64,000 nt of DNA from Pseudomonas fluorescens (GCF_001708445.1 NZ_CP015637.1:1241001-1305000); one strand, 5' to 3'. Shown: positions 37,626-46,894, counted from the stretch's first letter. Program-made: numbers and translations. Notes: generated by a model from the sequence alone, not told the origin.

Positions 37626-38096
37626 TTATTCACCCATCTGCGATTGCAGGTAGTTCTCCAGGCTGACCTTGTCGATCAGGCCCAGTTGGGTTTCCAGCCA
37701 GTCGATATGTTCTTCCTGGTCTTCCAGGATATCTTCCAGCAGTTCACGGCTGCCGAAGTCGCCTTTGGTTTCACAGTGGGCAATGGCGGCCTTGAGGTCG
37801 CTGTGGCTCTTGCGCTCGAAGCCCAGGTCGCTGTTGATCATTTCCTGGGTGTGTTCGCCGATGTTCAGCTTGCCCAGGTCCTGCACGTTGGGCAGGCCTT
37901 CCAGGAACAGGATGCGCTTGATCAGCGCGTCGGCGTCCTTCATGGCCTTGATCGATTCTTTGTATTCGCGTTTGCCCAGCTTTTCGAGGCCCCAATCGTC
38001 ATACATGCGTGCATGCAGGAAGTACTGATTGATCGCGACCAGTTCATTGCCAAGGATTTTATTGAGTTGCTGGATGACTGAGATGTCGCCTTTCAT
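37626..38096 (-). CDS. bfr: Bacterioferritin, haem-ligand (beta-type) subunit
   Basis: 156 residues, four-helix ferritin fold, very similar overall to bacterioferritins. The haem ligand M52 is present (IKAMKDAD), E18 and the EEHIDW segment (E127/H130) are present, but the ferroxidase ligands E51 and H54 of classical Bfr are Ala and Asp here. Such subunits bind haem and need a partner with an intact ferroxidase centre; P. putida has such an alpha/beta pair. The partner is not in this window. Divergent bfd and grxD nearby. Confidence 0.92.
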   Translation of the reverse strand: MKGDISVIQQLNKILGNELVAINQYFLHARMYDDWGLEKLGKREYKESIKAMKDADALIKRILFLEGLPNVQDLGKLNIGEHTQEMINSDLGFERKSHSDLKAAIAHCETKGDFGSRELLEDILEDQEEHIDWLETQLGLIDKVSLENYLQSQMGE

Positions 38097-38254
38097 GACT
38101 GGGGTCCTGCCCTGTAATAGCTGTATATAGGGCGGAGTTTGAGTGTCGAAACCCCTACTGTCAAACCTAAGTTATTGAATAATAAATGAAAATTAATAGG
38201 AATAAGAATGTTTGTGTTCCGCGTCTTGACGCTAACTAATTGAAATACGGGCAT

Positions 38255-38284
38255 AAAAAAACCGGACACTCTGTCCGGTTCTTT
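38255..38284 (-). terminator. Terminator of bfd
   Basis: ACCGGACA-CTC-TGTCCGGT stem (38261-38279) with an A-run on the left, i.e. a U-tract on the minus strand, just after bfd. Confidence 0.85.
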
Positions 38285-38297
38285 AAAACACGCTTAT

Positions 38298-38516
38298 TTA
38301 AGCGTGTGTAAATTCTGCTGAGTAGGGGAGCGCGGCCTGGGCTGTTTGCAGCTGCGTCAGGGTTTCCCGTACCACTTGCTTGGCGAGGCAGGCGCATTTG
38401 CCGCATTGGCTGGCAACGCCGGTGGTTTCACGCACTTCTTTGTAGCTGCAGCAACCTTCATAGATTGCTTCGCGGATTTGTCCGTCGGTGACGCCAGTGC
38501 AGAGGCAGACATACAT
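38298..38516 (-). CDS. bfd: Bacterioferritin-associated ferredoxin
   Basis: 72 residues, [2Fe-2S] protein with the Bfd cysteine set: C4 and C6 (CLC) and CGKC (C38/C41 region). It binds bacterioferritin and reduces the core to release iron. Separate from bfr by 201 bp and its own terminator. A Fur-box-like sequence lies upstream, fitting induction by low iron. Confidence 0.94.
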   Translation of the reverse strand: MYVCLCTGVTDGQIREAIYEGCCSYKEVRETTGVASQCGKCACLAKQVVRETLTQLQTAQAALPYSAEFTHA

Positions 38517-38564
38517 AAGGGAGAACCGTCGCGGGTTGAGGCTTAAGTGCGATGGATCTTAATG

Positions 38565-38584
38565 TTAACGAGAATGATTGTCAA
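38565..38584 (-). promoter_or_regulatory. Fur-box-like site upstream of bfd
   Basis: AACGAGAATGATTGTCA resembles the GATAATGATAATCATTATC Fur consensus over the AGAATGATT core. It lies ~50 bp before the bfd start. bfd is Fur-repressed in other bacteria, including P. aeruginosa. Confidence 0.55.
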
Positions 38585-38682
38585 AGTAGAATCGTAGGTC
38601 TTTAGGCTAAACGCCCGCGCGCTGACGAACGGTTTTTTCAGTGTATGATGTTCGGTCTTCACGAAGCGTGACTGCGTCACAG

Positions 38683-38706
38683 GTCTGTCGCTTAGGTGCG
38701 ACAGAC
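38683..38706 (+). promoter_or_regulatory. Stem-loop in the leader of the peroxiredoxin gene
   Basis: GTCTGTCGC and GCGACAGAC form a perfect 9-bp stem with a 6-nt loop, 52 bp before the peroxiredoxin start. It could be an operator or an mRNA structure; I know no matching regulator. Confidence 0.4.
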
Positions 38707-38758
38707 TCGAGGCCGGTCCTTTTACTTCAATCGTCACCCCTACATCAGGAGATAACCC

Positions 38759-39361
38759 ATGAGCGTACTCGTCGGTAAACAAGCCCCGGATTTCGACGTC
38801 CCAGCCGTCCTCGGCAATGGCGAAATCGTTGACAGCTTCAAATTGTCTGAAGCCATCAAAGGCAAATACGGCCTGGTGTTTTTCTACCCGCTGGACTTCA
38901 CCTTTGTCTGCCCTTCGGAACTGATCGCCCTGGATCACCGCATGGCCGATTTCAAGGCGCGCAATGTTGAAGTGGTCGCCGTTTCCATCGACTCCCATTT
39001 CACCCACAACGCCTGGCGTAACACTGCCATCAATGATGGCGGCATCGGCAAAGTCCAATACACCATGGCTGCCGACATGAAGCACGACATCGCCAAGGCC
39101 TACGACGTTGAGTCCGAAGGCGGCGTGGCTTTCCGTGGCGCGTTCCTGATCGATGACAAGGGCGTTGTGCGCTCGCAGATCATCAACGACCTGCCGCTGG
39201 GCCGTAACATGGAAGAGCTGATCCGTCTGGTCGACGCCCTGCAATTCCACGAAGAACACGGCGAAGTCTGCCCTGCCAACTGGAAAAAAGGCGATAAAGG
39301 CATGAACGCTTCGCCTGAAGGTGTTGCGGCTTACCTGACCGAGAACGCTGGCAAGCTGTAA
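38759..39361 (+). CDS. 2-Cys peroxiredoxin (AhpC/TSA family)
   Basis: 200 residues. Peroxidatic Cys in FTFVCPSE (~residue 51), resolving Cys in EVCPANW (~172), thioredoxin-like fold. It reduces hydrogen and organic peroxides, usually with thioredoxin. CAGGAGA ribosome site before the ATG. Position next to bfd and rnt matches PAO1 PA3529. Confidence 0.95.
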   Translation: MSVLVGKQAPDFDVPAVLGNGEIVDSFKLSEAIKGKYGLVFFYPLDFTFVCPSELIALDHRMADFKARNVEVVAVSIDSHFTHNAWRNTAINDGGIGKVQYTMAADMKHDIAKAYDVESEGGVAFRGAFLIDDKGVVRSQIINDLPLGRNMEELIRLVDALQFHEEHGEVCPANWKKGDKGMNASPEGVAAYLTENAGKL

Positions 39362-39375
39362 GCCAGATTCCGGGT

Positions 39376-39408
39376 AAAAAAAACCGGCCTGAGAGGGCCG
39401 GTTTTTTT
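39376..39408. terminator. Bidirectional terminator between peroxiredoxin and rnt
   Basis: AAACCGGCC-TGAGAG-GGCCGGTTT stem (39381-39404) with A-run before and T-run after, serving the convergent peroxiredoxin and rnt genes. Confidence 0.88.
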
Positions 39409-39425
39409 ATGCGCGGGCGATGAAC

Positions 39426-40097
39426 TCAGTCGCTGAAGTCTTCCCAGCCACCCATCTGTTTCCAACGGTTGACGATACCGCAGAACAGTTCGGCGGTCTT
39501 TTCAGTGTCGTAGCGGGCCGAATGGGCTTCGCGTCCGTCAAAGTCGATACCGGCCGCCTGGCAGGCTTTGGCCAAGACGGTCTGGCCATAGGCCAGGCCG
39601 GCCAGGGTCGCCGTGTCAAAGCTGGAGAACGGGTGGAACGGGTTGCGCTTCATGTCCAGGCGTGCCACTGCGGCGTTGAGGAAGCCCAGGTCGAAGCTGC
39701 TGTTGTGACCCACCAGGATCGCGCGTTTGCAGCCATTGGCCTTCAATGCCTTGCGCACGCCACGAAAGATATCGGTCAGCGCCGCTTCTTCACTGACTGC
39801 CATGCGCAACGGGTGATCAAGCTTGATCCCGGTGAACTCCAGGGCCGCGGCTTCGATATTGGCGCCTTCGAACGGTTCAACCCGGAAGAAGTGCGTGTGT
39901 TCCGGGAACACGAAGCCCTGTTCATCCATGCCAATGGTGGTGGCCGCGATTTCCAGCAGGGCATCGGTGGCGCAGTTGAAGCCCCCGGTTTCTACGTCGA
40001 TGACAACCGGCAGATAGCCGCGAAACCGCTCGGCCATCGGGTGACGGGAGCCGCCACCGCTATGCTCGTGTTCGTCGTCGTAATGGTCTTCACTCAC
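39426..40097 (-). CDS. rnt: Ribonuclease T
   Basis: 223 residues, DEDDh 3'-5' exonuclease: [10 protein letters not shown] (D,E), HNSSFDLGF (D), [12 protein letters not shown] (H,D). It trims tRNA and 5S rRNA 3' ends. Start overlaps the pyrC stop by 4 nt. An acidic/His-rich N-terminal stretch precedes the domain. Confidence 0.95.
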   Translation of the reverse strand: MSEDHYDDEHEHSGGGSRHPMAERFRGYLPVVIDVETGGFNCATDALLEIAATTIGMDEQGFVFPEHTHFFRVEPFEGANIEAAALEFTGIKLDHPLRMAVSEEAALTDIFRGVRKALKANGCKRAILVGHNSSFDLGFLNAAVARLDMKRNPFHPFSSFDTATLAGLAYGQTVLAKACQAAGIDFDGREAHSARYDTEKTAELFCGIVNRWKQMGGWEDFSD

Positions 40098-41140
40098 TTG
40101 CTTTCCTCCAGCAGGCGCCAGCGCAGTGTTTCACCGGCGCGCAGCGGGATAACAGTCAGCTCGCCAAACGGCAGGCTGGCAGGGGCGGTCCAGTCTTCAC
40201 GGACCAGGGTAATGCGATCGGTATTCGCCGGCAGGCCATAGAAACGTGGACCGTTGAGGCTGGCGAAGCCTTCGAGCTTGTCCAGGGCATTGCGCTGTTC
40301 GAATGCTTCGGCATACAGCTCGATGGCGGCATACGCGGTGTAGCACCCGGCACAACCGCATGCGGCTTCCTTGGCGTGCTGGGCATGGGGAGCCGAGTCG
40401 GTACCGAGGAAGAACTTCGGGTTGCCGCTGGTGGCGGCGTCCAGCAAGGCCACCTGGTGGGTATTGCGCTTGAGAATCGGCAGGCAATAGAAGTGCGGCC
40501 GAATCCCGCCCACCAGCATGTGGTTGCGGTTGTAGAGCAGGTGATGCGCAGTGATGGTCGCGCCCACGTTGGCCGAGGCCTCGGTGACGAACTGCACGGC
40601 ATCCGCCGTGGTGATGTGTTCGAACACCACCTTGAGCGTGGGGAACAGCTCGACCACGCGGCGCATGTGCTCGTCGATGAAGATCTTCTCGCGATCGAAC
40701 ACGTCGACGTCGCCACGGGTGACTTCACCGTGGATCAACAGCGGCATGCCAACTTCAGCCATGGCTTCGATGGCGGGCAGGATCTTATCGATGCTGGTCA
40801 CGCCTGAGTCGGAGTTGGTGGTTGCGCCCGCCGGGTACAGCTTGGCGGCGTGCACGAAACCGCAGGCCTTGGCCTCACGAATTTCTTCGGGCTGGGTGCG
40901 GTCGGTCAGGTAGAGCACCATCAGCGGTTCGAAGCGGCTGCCGGCCGGCCGCGCAGCGAGGATACGCTGGCGATAGGCGTCGGCTTGCTCGGCATTGCGC
41001 ACCGGAGGTACCAGGTTAGGCATGATGATGGCGCGGCCAAACGTACGCGCTACATCGGCCACGGTTTGGGGCAACGCAGCACCATCGCGAAGATGAATAT
41101 GCCAGTCGTCGGGACGCAGCAGGGTCAGGCGGTCGGACAT
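40094..41140 (-). CDS. pyrC: Dihydroorotase
   Basis: 348 residues from ATG 41140. Metal site [10 protein letters not shown], carbamylated lysine in [28 protein letters not shown] and LGTDSAPH. This is the E. coli-type (class II) PyrC that closes the pyrimidine ring precursor. Coupled to rnt. Confidence 0.96.
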   Translation of the reverse strand: MSDRLTLLRPDDWHIHLRDGAALPQTVADVARTFGRAIIMPNLVPPVRNAEQADAYRQRILAARPAGSRFEPLMVLYLTDRTQPEEIREAKACGFVHAAKLYPAGATTNSDSGVTSIDKILPAIEAMAEVGMPLLIHGEVTRGDVDVFDREKIFIDEHMRRVVELFPTLKVVFEHITTADAVQFVTEASANVGATITAHHLLYNRNHMLVGGIRPHFYCLPILKRNTHQVALLDAATSGNPKFFLGTDSAPHAQHAKEAACGCAGCYTAYAAIELYAEAFEQRNALDKLEGFASLNGPRFYGLPANTDRITLVREDWTAPASLPFGELTVIPLRAGETLRWRLLEESK

Positions 41141-41296
41141 TGGGGATTCCAGGCGGGTCAATCTGGTGGGAATGCTACCGGAAAAGACTCTTGCAGGCAC
41201 TCGCTATCAAGTTTTGCAGGATGCGACCGATATCCCTGGGTATGCCTTAACGATGTATGACGCTTTGAAGTGTTGTAGAAACCAGTGGAGCCTCCC

Positions 41297-42205
41297 GTGC
41301 GCCAGCATTATCTAGCCCTGCTCAGTGTGTTCGCCAGCCTGCCTGCGATGGCCCTCACGTTCCAGACACGTCTGGAAAATATTGAGTGGAAGGTGGAAGG
41401 CGACCAATTCGAGTGCCGCCTGACCCAGCCGATCACCGATTTCGGCTCGGGTGAGTTCGTGCGCCGGGCCGGCGAGCAGGCCACGTTCCGTTTGAAAGCC
41501 TACAGCGGCGCGTTGGGCGCGGGCTCGGCCACGTTGCTGGCGGCCGCTGCGCCCTGGCAACCGGGCCGGGGCGATATCAACCTCGGCGCCGTGCACGCGG
41601 GCAGTGGCGACGTTCTGTTCAACAGTTCCCAGGCCCAGGCCGGGCGCCTGTTCACCGGTTTGCTTGAGGGGCGCAGCCCGACCGTGCGGCATTACGCCCG
41701 CGAGGGCGGCTATTCGGAAATTCGCCTGTTACCGGTGAAATTCAACAAGGCCTATAACGACTATCAACTGTGCACCGCCAAGCTGTTACCGATGAATTAC
41801 GATCAGGTCAAACAGACCGAAATCGGCTTCCCCGGTGGAGGCATCGAACTGGATGCTGCGGCCAAGCGCAAGCTGGCGGTGATTCTCGCGTTCATGAAAG
41901 CCGACCCGACGGTGAACCATATCGAGTTGAACGGCCACTCCGACAACAGCGGCAATCGCCTGACCAACCGCGATGTGTCGCGCCGGCGTGCCCTGGCGGT
42001 GATGGACTACTTCAAGGCCAATGGTATCCAGGAGTCGCAGATCACGATGCGCTTCCATGGCGAAAGCTACCCCCTGGCGCCTAATACCAACGCCGCCAAC
42101 CGCGCCCGTAACCGCCGCGTGAACATTCAGCTCGAGCGCGTTGCCGTTCCGGACAAAACGGCGCCCCAGGCCAAGGCCCCCAGCAACCCTGCTGCCACGT
42201 CATAA
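41297..42205 (+). CDS. motY: MotY-like OmpA-domain envelope protein
   Basis: 302 residues from GTG 41297 (TGGAG 6 nt upstream). Signal peptide ending near PAMA, an N-terminal MotY-type domain (TFQTRLENIEWKVEGDQFECRL), then OmpA-type peptidoglycan binding (IELNGHSDNSGN, NRDVSRRRALAV, ANRARNRRVNIQL). MotY forms the flagellar T-ring that anchors the stator. It matches PAO1 PA3526 in position, between pyrC and argG. The Pro/Ala tail is probably disordered. Confidence 0.85.
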   Translation: MRQHYLALLSVFASLPAMALTFQTRLENIEWKVEGDQFECRLTQPITDFGSGEFVRRAGEQATFRLKAYSGALGAGSATLLAAAAPWQPGRGDINLGAVHAGSGDVLFNSSQAQAGRLFTGLLEGRSPTVRHYAREGGYSEIRLLPVKFNKAYNDYQLCTAKLLPMNYDQVKQTEIGFPGGGIELDAAAKRKLAVILAFMKADPTVNHIELNGHSDNSGNRLTNRDVSRRRALAVMDYFKANGIQESQITMRFHGESYPLAPNTNAANRARNRRVNIQLERVAVPDKTAPQAKAPSNPAATS

Positions 42206-42238
42206 AGTGCGACCATCGGTCGCTCGGTCGACATAATC

Positions 42239-42280
42239 TGTCGCTTTATCTTCATTTGCTGTCGCGCCCCTGTAAATTCA
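42239..42280 (+). promoter_or_regulatory. Tandem ArgR operator of argG
   Basis: Two direct half-sites TGTCGC (42239-42244 and 42260-42265), each followed by N8 and CA or AA, 21 bp apart. This matches TGTCGC-N8-AA-N5 almost perfectly. It overlaps the likely -35 region of a promoter with -10 TAGAAT (42294-42299), so ArgR would block argG transcription when arginine is plentiful. Confidence 0.88.
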
Positions 42281-42334
42281 CGGTTTTGGTCGGTAGAATC
42301 GACGCCTTTCCGTAAAACCCCGTGGAGTGATGGC

Positions 42335-43552
42335 ATGGCCGACGTAAACAAGGTCGTTCTCGCGTATTCCGGCGGCCTGGACACTTCGGTGATCCTCAAG
42401 TGGCTGCAGGATACTTATAACTGTGAAGTGGTGACCTTCACCGCTGACCTGGGTCAGGGCGAAGAGGTCGAACCTGCACGTGCCAAGGCGCAAGCCATGG
42501 GCGTGAAAGAGATCTACATTGACGACCTGCGCGAAGAGTTCGTCCGCGATTTCGTTTTCCCGATGTTTCGCGCCAACACCGTCTACGAAGGTGAGTACCT
42601 GCTGGGTACTTCCATCGCACGCCCGCTGATCGCCAAGCGCTTGATCGAAATCGCCAACGAAACCGGCGCTGACGCCATTTCCCATGGTGCCACCGGCAAG
42701 GGCAACGACCAGGTACGCTTCGAATTGGGCGCCTACGCGCTGAAGCCTGGTGTGAAAGTGATTGCTCCTTGGCGTGAGTGGGACCTGCTGTCCCGTGAAA
42801 AGCTGATGGATTACGCTGAAAAGCACGCGATCCCGATCGAGCGTCATGGCAAGAAGAAATCCCCGTACTCGATGGATGCCAACCTGCTGCACATCTCCTA
42901 TGAAGGCGGTGTGCTGGAAGACACCTGGACCGAGCACGAAGAAGACATGTGGAAATGGACCGTCTCCCCGGAGAACGCTCCCGACAAGCCGCAATACCTG
43001 GAACTGACCTACCGCAACGGCGATATCGTCGCGCTGGACGGTGTCGAAATGACCCCGGCCACCGTGCTGGCGACCTTGAACCGTATCGGTGGCGCGCACG
43101 GTATCGGCCGTCTCGACATCGTCGAGAACCGCTACGTGGGCATGAAGTCCCGTGGCTGCTATGAAACCCCGGGTGGCACCATCATGCTGCGCGCTCACCG
43201 CGCCATCGAATCCATCACCCTGGATCGCGAAGTGGCTCACCTCAAAGACGAGCTGATGCCCAAGTACGCCAGCCTGATCTACACCGGCTACTGGTGGAGC
43301 CCTGAGCGCCTGATGCTGCAACAGATGATCGATGCTTCCCAGGTCCACGTGAACGGCGTTGTACGTCTGAAGCTGTACAAGGGCAATGTGATCGTTACTG
43401 GTCGTAAGTCGGATGAATCGCTGTTCGACGCCAATATCGCCACCTTCGAAGAAGATGGCGGCGCCTACAACCAGGCGGACGCGGCAGGCTTCATCAAGTT
43501 GAACGCACTGCGCATGCGCATTGCGGCCAACAAGGGTCGCAAGTTGTTCTGA
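42335..43552 (+). CDS. argG: Argininosuccinate synthase
   Basis: 405 residues. ATP pyrophosphatase P-loop [12 protein letters not shown] at the N-terminus, then [19 protein letters not shown] region ([11 protein letters not shown]), and RGCYETPGG. It joins citrulline and aspartate in arginine synthesis. Repressor site upstream, terminator downstream. Confidence 0.97.
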   Translation: MADVNKVVLAYSGGLDTSVILKWLQDTYNCEVVTFTADLGQGEEVEPARAKAQAMGVKEIYIDDLREEFVRDFVFPMFRANTVYEGEYLLGTSIARPLIAKRLIEIANETGADAISHGATGKGNDQVRFELGAYALKPGVKVIAPWREWDLLSREKLMDYAEKHAIPIERHGKKKSPYSMDANLLHISYEGGVLEDTWTEHEEDMWKWTVSPENAPDKPQYLELTYRNGDIVALDGVEMTPATVLATLNRIGGAHGIGRLDIVENRYVGMKSRGCYETPGGTIMLRAHRAIESITLDREVAHLKDELMPKYASLIYTGYWWSPERLMLQQMIDASQVHVNGVVRLKLYKGNVIVTGRKSDESLFDANIATFEEDGGAYNQADAAGFIKLNALRMRIAANKGRKLF

Positions 43553-43573
43553 GTCTTTAAGATGGTGTGAAAG

Positions 43574-43603
43574 ATGGCCCCTTTTTCAAGGGGCCATTTT
43601 TTT
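43574..43603 (+). terminator. Terminator of argG
   Basis: ATGGCCCC...GGGGCCAT stem (43574-43597) followed by a T-run, 22 bp after the argG stop. Confidence 0.9.
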
Positions 43604-43604
43604 G

Positions 43605-44162
43605 CCTTGAAAAAGGTGGGAACCCCATATGTTTAAGCAGTGTTTAATGCGGAATTTTAAGCGCTTAAAAAGTTGAGTTTGCGGGCGTAGCTGTTTTTAA
43701 AGGTATGAATGAATTATTTACACCTGATCAGGAACTATGTCTTACAGAAAATTCACTCACAAAAGTACGGGGCAGTTGTAAGACGCAGAAAGTTCTGTAG
43801 GAAAATTAGGGTGTAAGTAGATATGTTAAATGGAACTGAAAGAGTCAGGCTTTTTTTGCCAGCTCGTACGCGTGAAGGCGACAAACAAGGGGCGTTTCCT
43901 GAAACTCCTGTGCGCCACGTTTACCTTCACCCCCTTATGTATTGGATATTTCACTCAAAATATGTGTGCCCCCGGAAAGGTCTGAAAGGCTCCATAAAAC
44001 TCGATACATCCGCGTTGGTGATTTTTTGTAGGTTAATTCCTATCTGGTTGTGGGTTGGGTCTCTGCTTGCTGTTGCTCAGGGGGGAATGCTATGCCAACT
44101 AGGAAACGACTAGGCTATTGTGCTTGCTCTGAATAATTCGAACAGCGAAATTGGACTTTCTC
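43605..44162. other. AT-rich intergenic region before the BvgA-like regulator
   Basis: About 560 bp, clearly more A+T-rich than its surroundings. It contains a palindrome TTTTAAGCGCTTAAAA (43651-43666) and an inverted repeat GTCTTACA/TGTAAGAC (43739-43746, 43777-43784). A 96-codon reading frame at 43823-44113 has no ribosome site and no recognisable domain, so I do not call it a gene. It may be a regulatory region or acquired DNA. Confidence 0.4.
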
Positions 44163-44795
44163 ATGAATAAAGTGCTGATCGTGGATGATCATCCCGTCAT
44201 TCGTCTTGCTGTGCGTATGCTAATGGAACGCCATGGTTATGAGGTCGTTGCCGAGACCGATAACGGTGTCGATGCGTTGCAACTTGCGCGGGAGCATATG
44301 CCGGACATTGTCATACTGGATATTGGAATTCCCAAACTGGATGGTCTGGAAGTTATCTGTCGACTGTCCTCCACCAAACAGGCCACGCCGTTCAAGGTGC
44401 TGGTGCTGACATCGCAGGCACCCGGGCATTTCTCCATGCGTTGCATGCAGGCAGGGGCGGCCGGCTACGTGTGCAAGCAGCAGGACCTGACCGAGTTGCT
44501 GAGTGCTATCAAGGCGGTGCTCTCCGGCTACAGTTACTTCCCGAATCAGGCGCTGAACTCGGTACGTTCCACCATGGGCAACGCCAGTGAGGCGGACATG
44601 GTCGAGCGTCTCTCCGGCCGGGAGATGATGGTATTGCAGCAATTGGCGCGTGGTAAAACCAACAAGGAGATTGCCGATGGCATGTTCCTCAGCAACAAGA
44701 CCGTGAGTACTTACAAAACGCGCTTGCTGCTCAAGCTCAATGCACGCTCCCTGGTCGACTTGATCGAGTTGGCCCAGCGCAACGGGCTGGTATAG
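44163..44795 (+). CDS. BvgA/EvgA-like NarL-family response regulator
   Basis: 210 residues from ATG 44163. Receiver with VDDH start, phosphoacceptor D53 (ILDIGIPKLDG) and K105 region; LuxR/NarL HTH at the C-terminus (LARGKTNKEIADGMFLSNKTVSTYKTRLLLKL). Across its whole length it resembles Bordetella BvgA. No hybrid sensor kinase is adjacent, so it is an orphan here; its kinase must be elsewhere. Such regulators control adhesion or biofilm genes, but the targets here are unknown. Confidence 0.88.
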   Translation: MNKVLIVDDHPVIRLAVRMLMERHGYEVVAETDNGVDALQLAREHMPDIVILDIGIPKLDGLEVICRLSSTKQATPFKVLVLTSQAPGHFSMRCMQAGAAGYVCKQQDLTELLSAIKAVLSGYSYFPNQALNSVRSTMGNASEADMVERLSGREMMVLQQLARGKTNKEIADGMFLSNKTVSTYKTRLLLKLNARSLVDLIELAQRNGLV

Positions 44796-44828
44796 GGGAG
44801 GGCGTCATCAAGGTAGATCGGCAGAAAA

Positions 44829-44849
44829 AAGCCTCCGCAAGGGAGGCTT
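44829..44849 (-). terminator. Terminator of the small PA3496-type gene
   Basis: AAGCCTCC-GCAAG-GGAGGCTT stem with an A-run on its left side (U-tract on the minus strand), 19 bp beyond the small gene's stop. It may also stop the convergent regulator transcript. Confidence 0.75.
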
Positions 44850-44868
44850 CCGGCCGTCATCGGCTCTA

Positions 44869-45051
44869 TCAGAGGTCGAAATCGTAGTCGGCCAGCTGTT
44901 TTTGCAAGCGTCGCTCTTCCAGGAGATTGTCGATAGTGCGGCGTTTGCTTAGATTGGTCTTGGCCACCTCTACTACAGGTGTTTCTGCCCCGTCGTCATC
45001 CGACTCAACGAGGTCGTCATCCACTTCCAGTTGTTCTTTGCCAGTGCTCAT
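44869..45051 (-). CDS. Small acidic protein, PA3496 family
   Basis: 60 residues: an acidic half (EVDDDLVESDDDGAE) and a basic, probably helical half (SKRRTIDNLLEERRLQKQL). It matches the PA3496 family of small proteins beside nth in Pseudomonas, annotated by some as envelope-integrity proteins; function is not established. Own terminator downstream. Confidence 0.75.
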   Translation of the reverse strand: MSTGKEQLEVDDDLVESDDDGAETPVVEVAKTNLSKRRTIDNLLEERRLQKQLADYDFDL

Positions 45052-45158
45052 AAGGTTAACTCCGGGCTAAGACTGCCGTTGGCGCTCCTTATAACGATAA
45101 TCCATGGATGGGTAAAAAAGATTTTTTCAATCGACTGATCGTAAAAATCAATGATTCC

Positions 45159-45797
45159 TCAATCGTCGGAGGTTTTTTCCTTGTACTCGCACAGGTCCTC
45201 GATGCGACAGCTGCCGCAGCGTGGCTTGCGCGCCTGGCAGACATAACGCCCGTGCAGGATCAGCCAATGATGCGAATCGAGCAGATAGGGCTTGGGAACA
45301 AACTTCATCAGCTGCTTTTCCACTTCCACCACGTTCTTCCCGCGTGCAATGCCGGTGCGGTTGCTGACACGAAAAATATGTGTGTCCACGGCCATTGTCA
45401 GCTGGCGAAACGCCGTATTGAGCACCACATTGGCCGTCTTGCGGCCCACGCCGGGCAGCGCTTCCAAGGCTTCGCGTGTTTGCGGTACTTCACCGCCATG
45501 CCGCTCCACCAGCAGGCGGCAGGTCTCGATGACATTCTTGGCCTTGCTGTTATACAGGCCGATGGTCTTGATGTACTCGGACAAACCCTCAACGCCCAGG
45601 GCATAAATCGCCGCGGGTGTGTTCGCCACAGGAAATAGCTTGGCCGTGGCCTTGTTGACGCCCACATCGGTCGATTGGGCCGAGAGAATCACGGCAATCA
45701 GCAACTCGAATGGCGATGAGTAGGCCAGTTCGGTCTTGGGTTCCGGATTGTCTTCGTGAAGCCTGCGAAAAATTTCCAATCGTTTTGCGGCGTTCAT
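45159..45797 (-). CDS. nth: Endonuclease III
   Basis: 212 residues. Helix-hairpin-helix LPGVGRKTANVVL with catalytic Lys, catalytic Asp in VDTHIFRVSNR and the C-terminal [4Fe-4S] site C-x6-C-x2-C-x5-C (CQARKPRCGSCRIEDLC). Bifunctional glycosylase/AP lyase for oxidised pyrimidines. Immediately downstream of the rnf genes, its usual location in gammaproteobacteria. Confidence 0.96.
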   Translation of the reverse strand: MNAAKRLEIFRRLHEDNPEPKTELAYSSPFELLIAVILSAQSTDVGVNKATAKLFPVANTPAAIYALGVEGLSEYIKTIGLYNSKAKNVIETCRLLVERHGGEVPQTREALEALPGVGRKTANVVLNTAFRQLTMAVDTHIFRVSNRTGIARGKNVVEVEKQLMKFVPKPYLLDSHHWLILHGRYVCQARKPRCGSCRIEDLCEYKEKTSDD

Positions 45798-45822
45798 GGG
45801 GCGAGCGGCTCCTTGCTGGCGG

Positions 45823-46317
45823 TCAGCGTGATTTCGAGTAGTGGGCCCAGGCTTGGCACCCTGCGAGCAGTAACCCGAGCAGGATAAACCCGGCAGGCAT
45901 GAATGTGGTGGCGGTACCGGCGCGTAGCAACCCCAGCAGTATCAGCAGGGCGGCGAAAAGGCCAAACAGCCGCAGGCGTGCCTTGTGCTGGCCGGCCGCG
46001 AAGAAGCCGCCGTGTTCCAGTACTACGCATTGCACGCTGATCATGGCGAGATAGAGGCCCAGTTGCTGATAGGTCGTGAGTGCAAATGCCTGCAACAGTA
46101 ACTGCACGACACTGACCAGGGTCGCGGCCAGCATCAGGCTGGCAATCAACCGTAAGGGGGCGCTGAGGCGGGATCGCACACCTGCCATGACCAGGCCATA
46201 CAGCGTCACGACTAGCACGGACAGCCCCAGGAAACTCAGGGCCTTGGGCAGCGTGTCACTCACTCCGATCAACGGTGTCAGCATCAGCGTATTGGCCAGG
46301 CCAAAGGCTTTAGTCAT
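45823..46317 (-). CDS. rnfE: Short RnfE homologue (Rnf complex membrane subunit)
   Basis: 164 residues from ATG 46317, against ~230 for usual RnfE. It aligns through LANTLMLTPLIGVSDTLPKAL and TTYQQLGLYLAMISVQCVVLEHGGFFA; a middle segment of ~40 residues and both ends are missing. The Cys of LLGLCPLL is replaced by Thr (LMLTPLI), while the second Cys is kept (VQC). It has five or so membrane helices. It overlaps rnfG by 8 nt, and nth follows. It is a membrane partner of RnfA in the normal complex. Confidence 0.78.
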   Translation of the reverse strand: MTKAFGLANTLMLTPLIGVSDTLPKALSFLGLSVLVVTLYGLVMAGVRSRLSAPLRLIASLMLAATLVSVVQLLLQAFALTTYQQLGLYLAMISVQCVVLEHGGFFAAGQHKARLRLFGLFAALLILLGLLRAGTATTFMPAGFILLGLLLAGCQAWAHYSKSR

Positions 46318-46894
46318 GGGCCGCGTGCTCCAGCAATGCAGATCGATGTTCGTCGAAAAAACGCAGCGCATCGTGGGCGGCATTGGACACCGCGCGGGAA
46401 GTCAGGGTCGCGCCTGCCATCTGATCGAATGTCGGGTCTTTCAGGTCGCTGCGGGTGCGGCCTTTGAAGGCGGCCAGCCAAGGGTTGCCGGGCTCACTGA
46501 TATGGCCACCAAGGCTTGGGGTTTCCGAGTGCGCCAGCGGTTTGATTGCCAGCAGCTTACCGTCGCGGTCGATGGCCACCAGCAGTTCAATCGGCCCGCC
46601 GTAGCCGTTGGCTTGTAACCGCAGGATCACGGCGCTTGCCTGGCCGGCCAGGGTTGCCAAGTAGCCACCTTGAAGCTGGCTGTTTGACAGGGGTTGGGGA
46701 GCGATCGCCAGCGCCTGGTCCAAGGGCTGGTTGTCGTAGCGGTCCGCGGGTAGCAGGTCGAGTAGGGCCTGACGCTGTTGCGCCTGGGCTTGGAGCGCCA
46801 CATGGCCGGCGGTCAGGTGCTGCAGCCCCAAGGTCAAGGCGATGCCGCCCATGCTAATCAGCAGCGCCAACAGCAGGCCTCGGGTGACTCTCAT
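46310..46894 (-). CDS. rnfG: RnfG, flavin-carrying subunit
   Basis: 194 residues from ATG 46894 (overlaps rnfD by 4 nt). One N-terminal membrane anchor (VTRGLLLALLISMGGIALTLG), then an FMN-binding domain in the periplasm (LVAIDRDGKLLAIKPLAHSETPSLG) and the flavin attachment region DQMAGATLTS, with the acceptor Thr retained. RnfG passes electrons by a covalently bound FMN. Confidence 0.87.
   Translation of the reverse strand: MRVTRGLLLALLISMGGIALTLGLQHLTAGHVALQAQAQQRQALLDLLPADRYDNQPLDQALAIAPQPLSNSQLQGGYLATLAGQASAVILRLQANGYGGPIELLVAIDRDGKLLAIKPLAHSETPSLGGHISEPGNPWLAAFKGRTRSDLKDPTFDQMAGATLTSRAVSNAAHDALRFFDEHRSALLEHAAHD

Noticed and set aside
43823-44113. 96-codon frame in the AT-rich region
   Set aside because: No Shine-Dalgarno, no domain, odd composition; kept only as part of the intergenic description.
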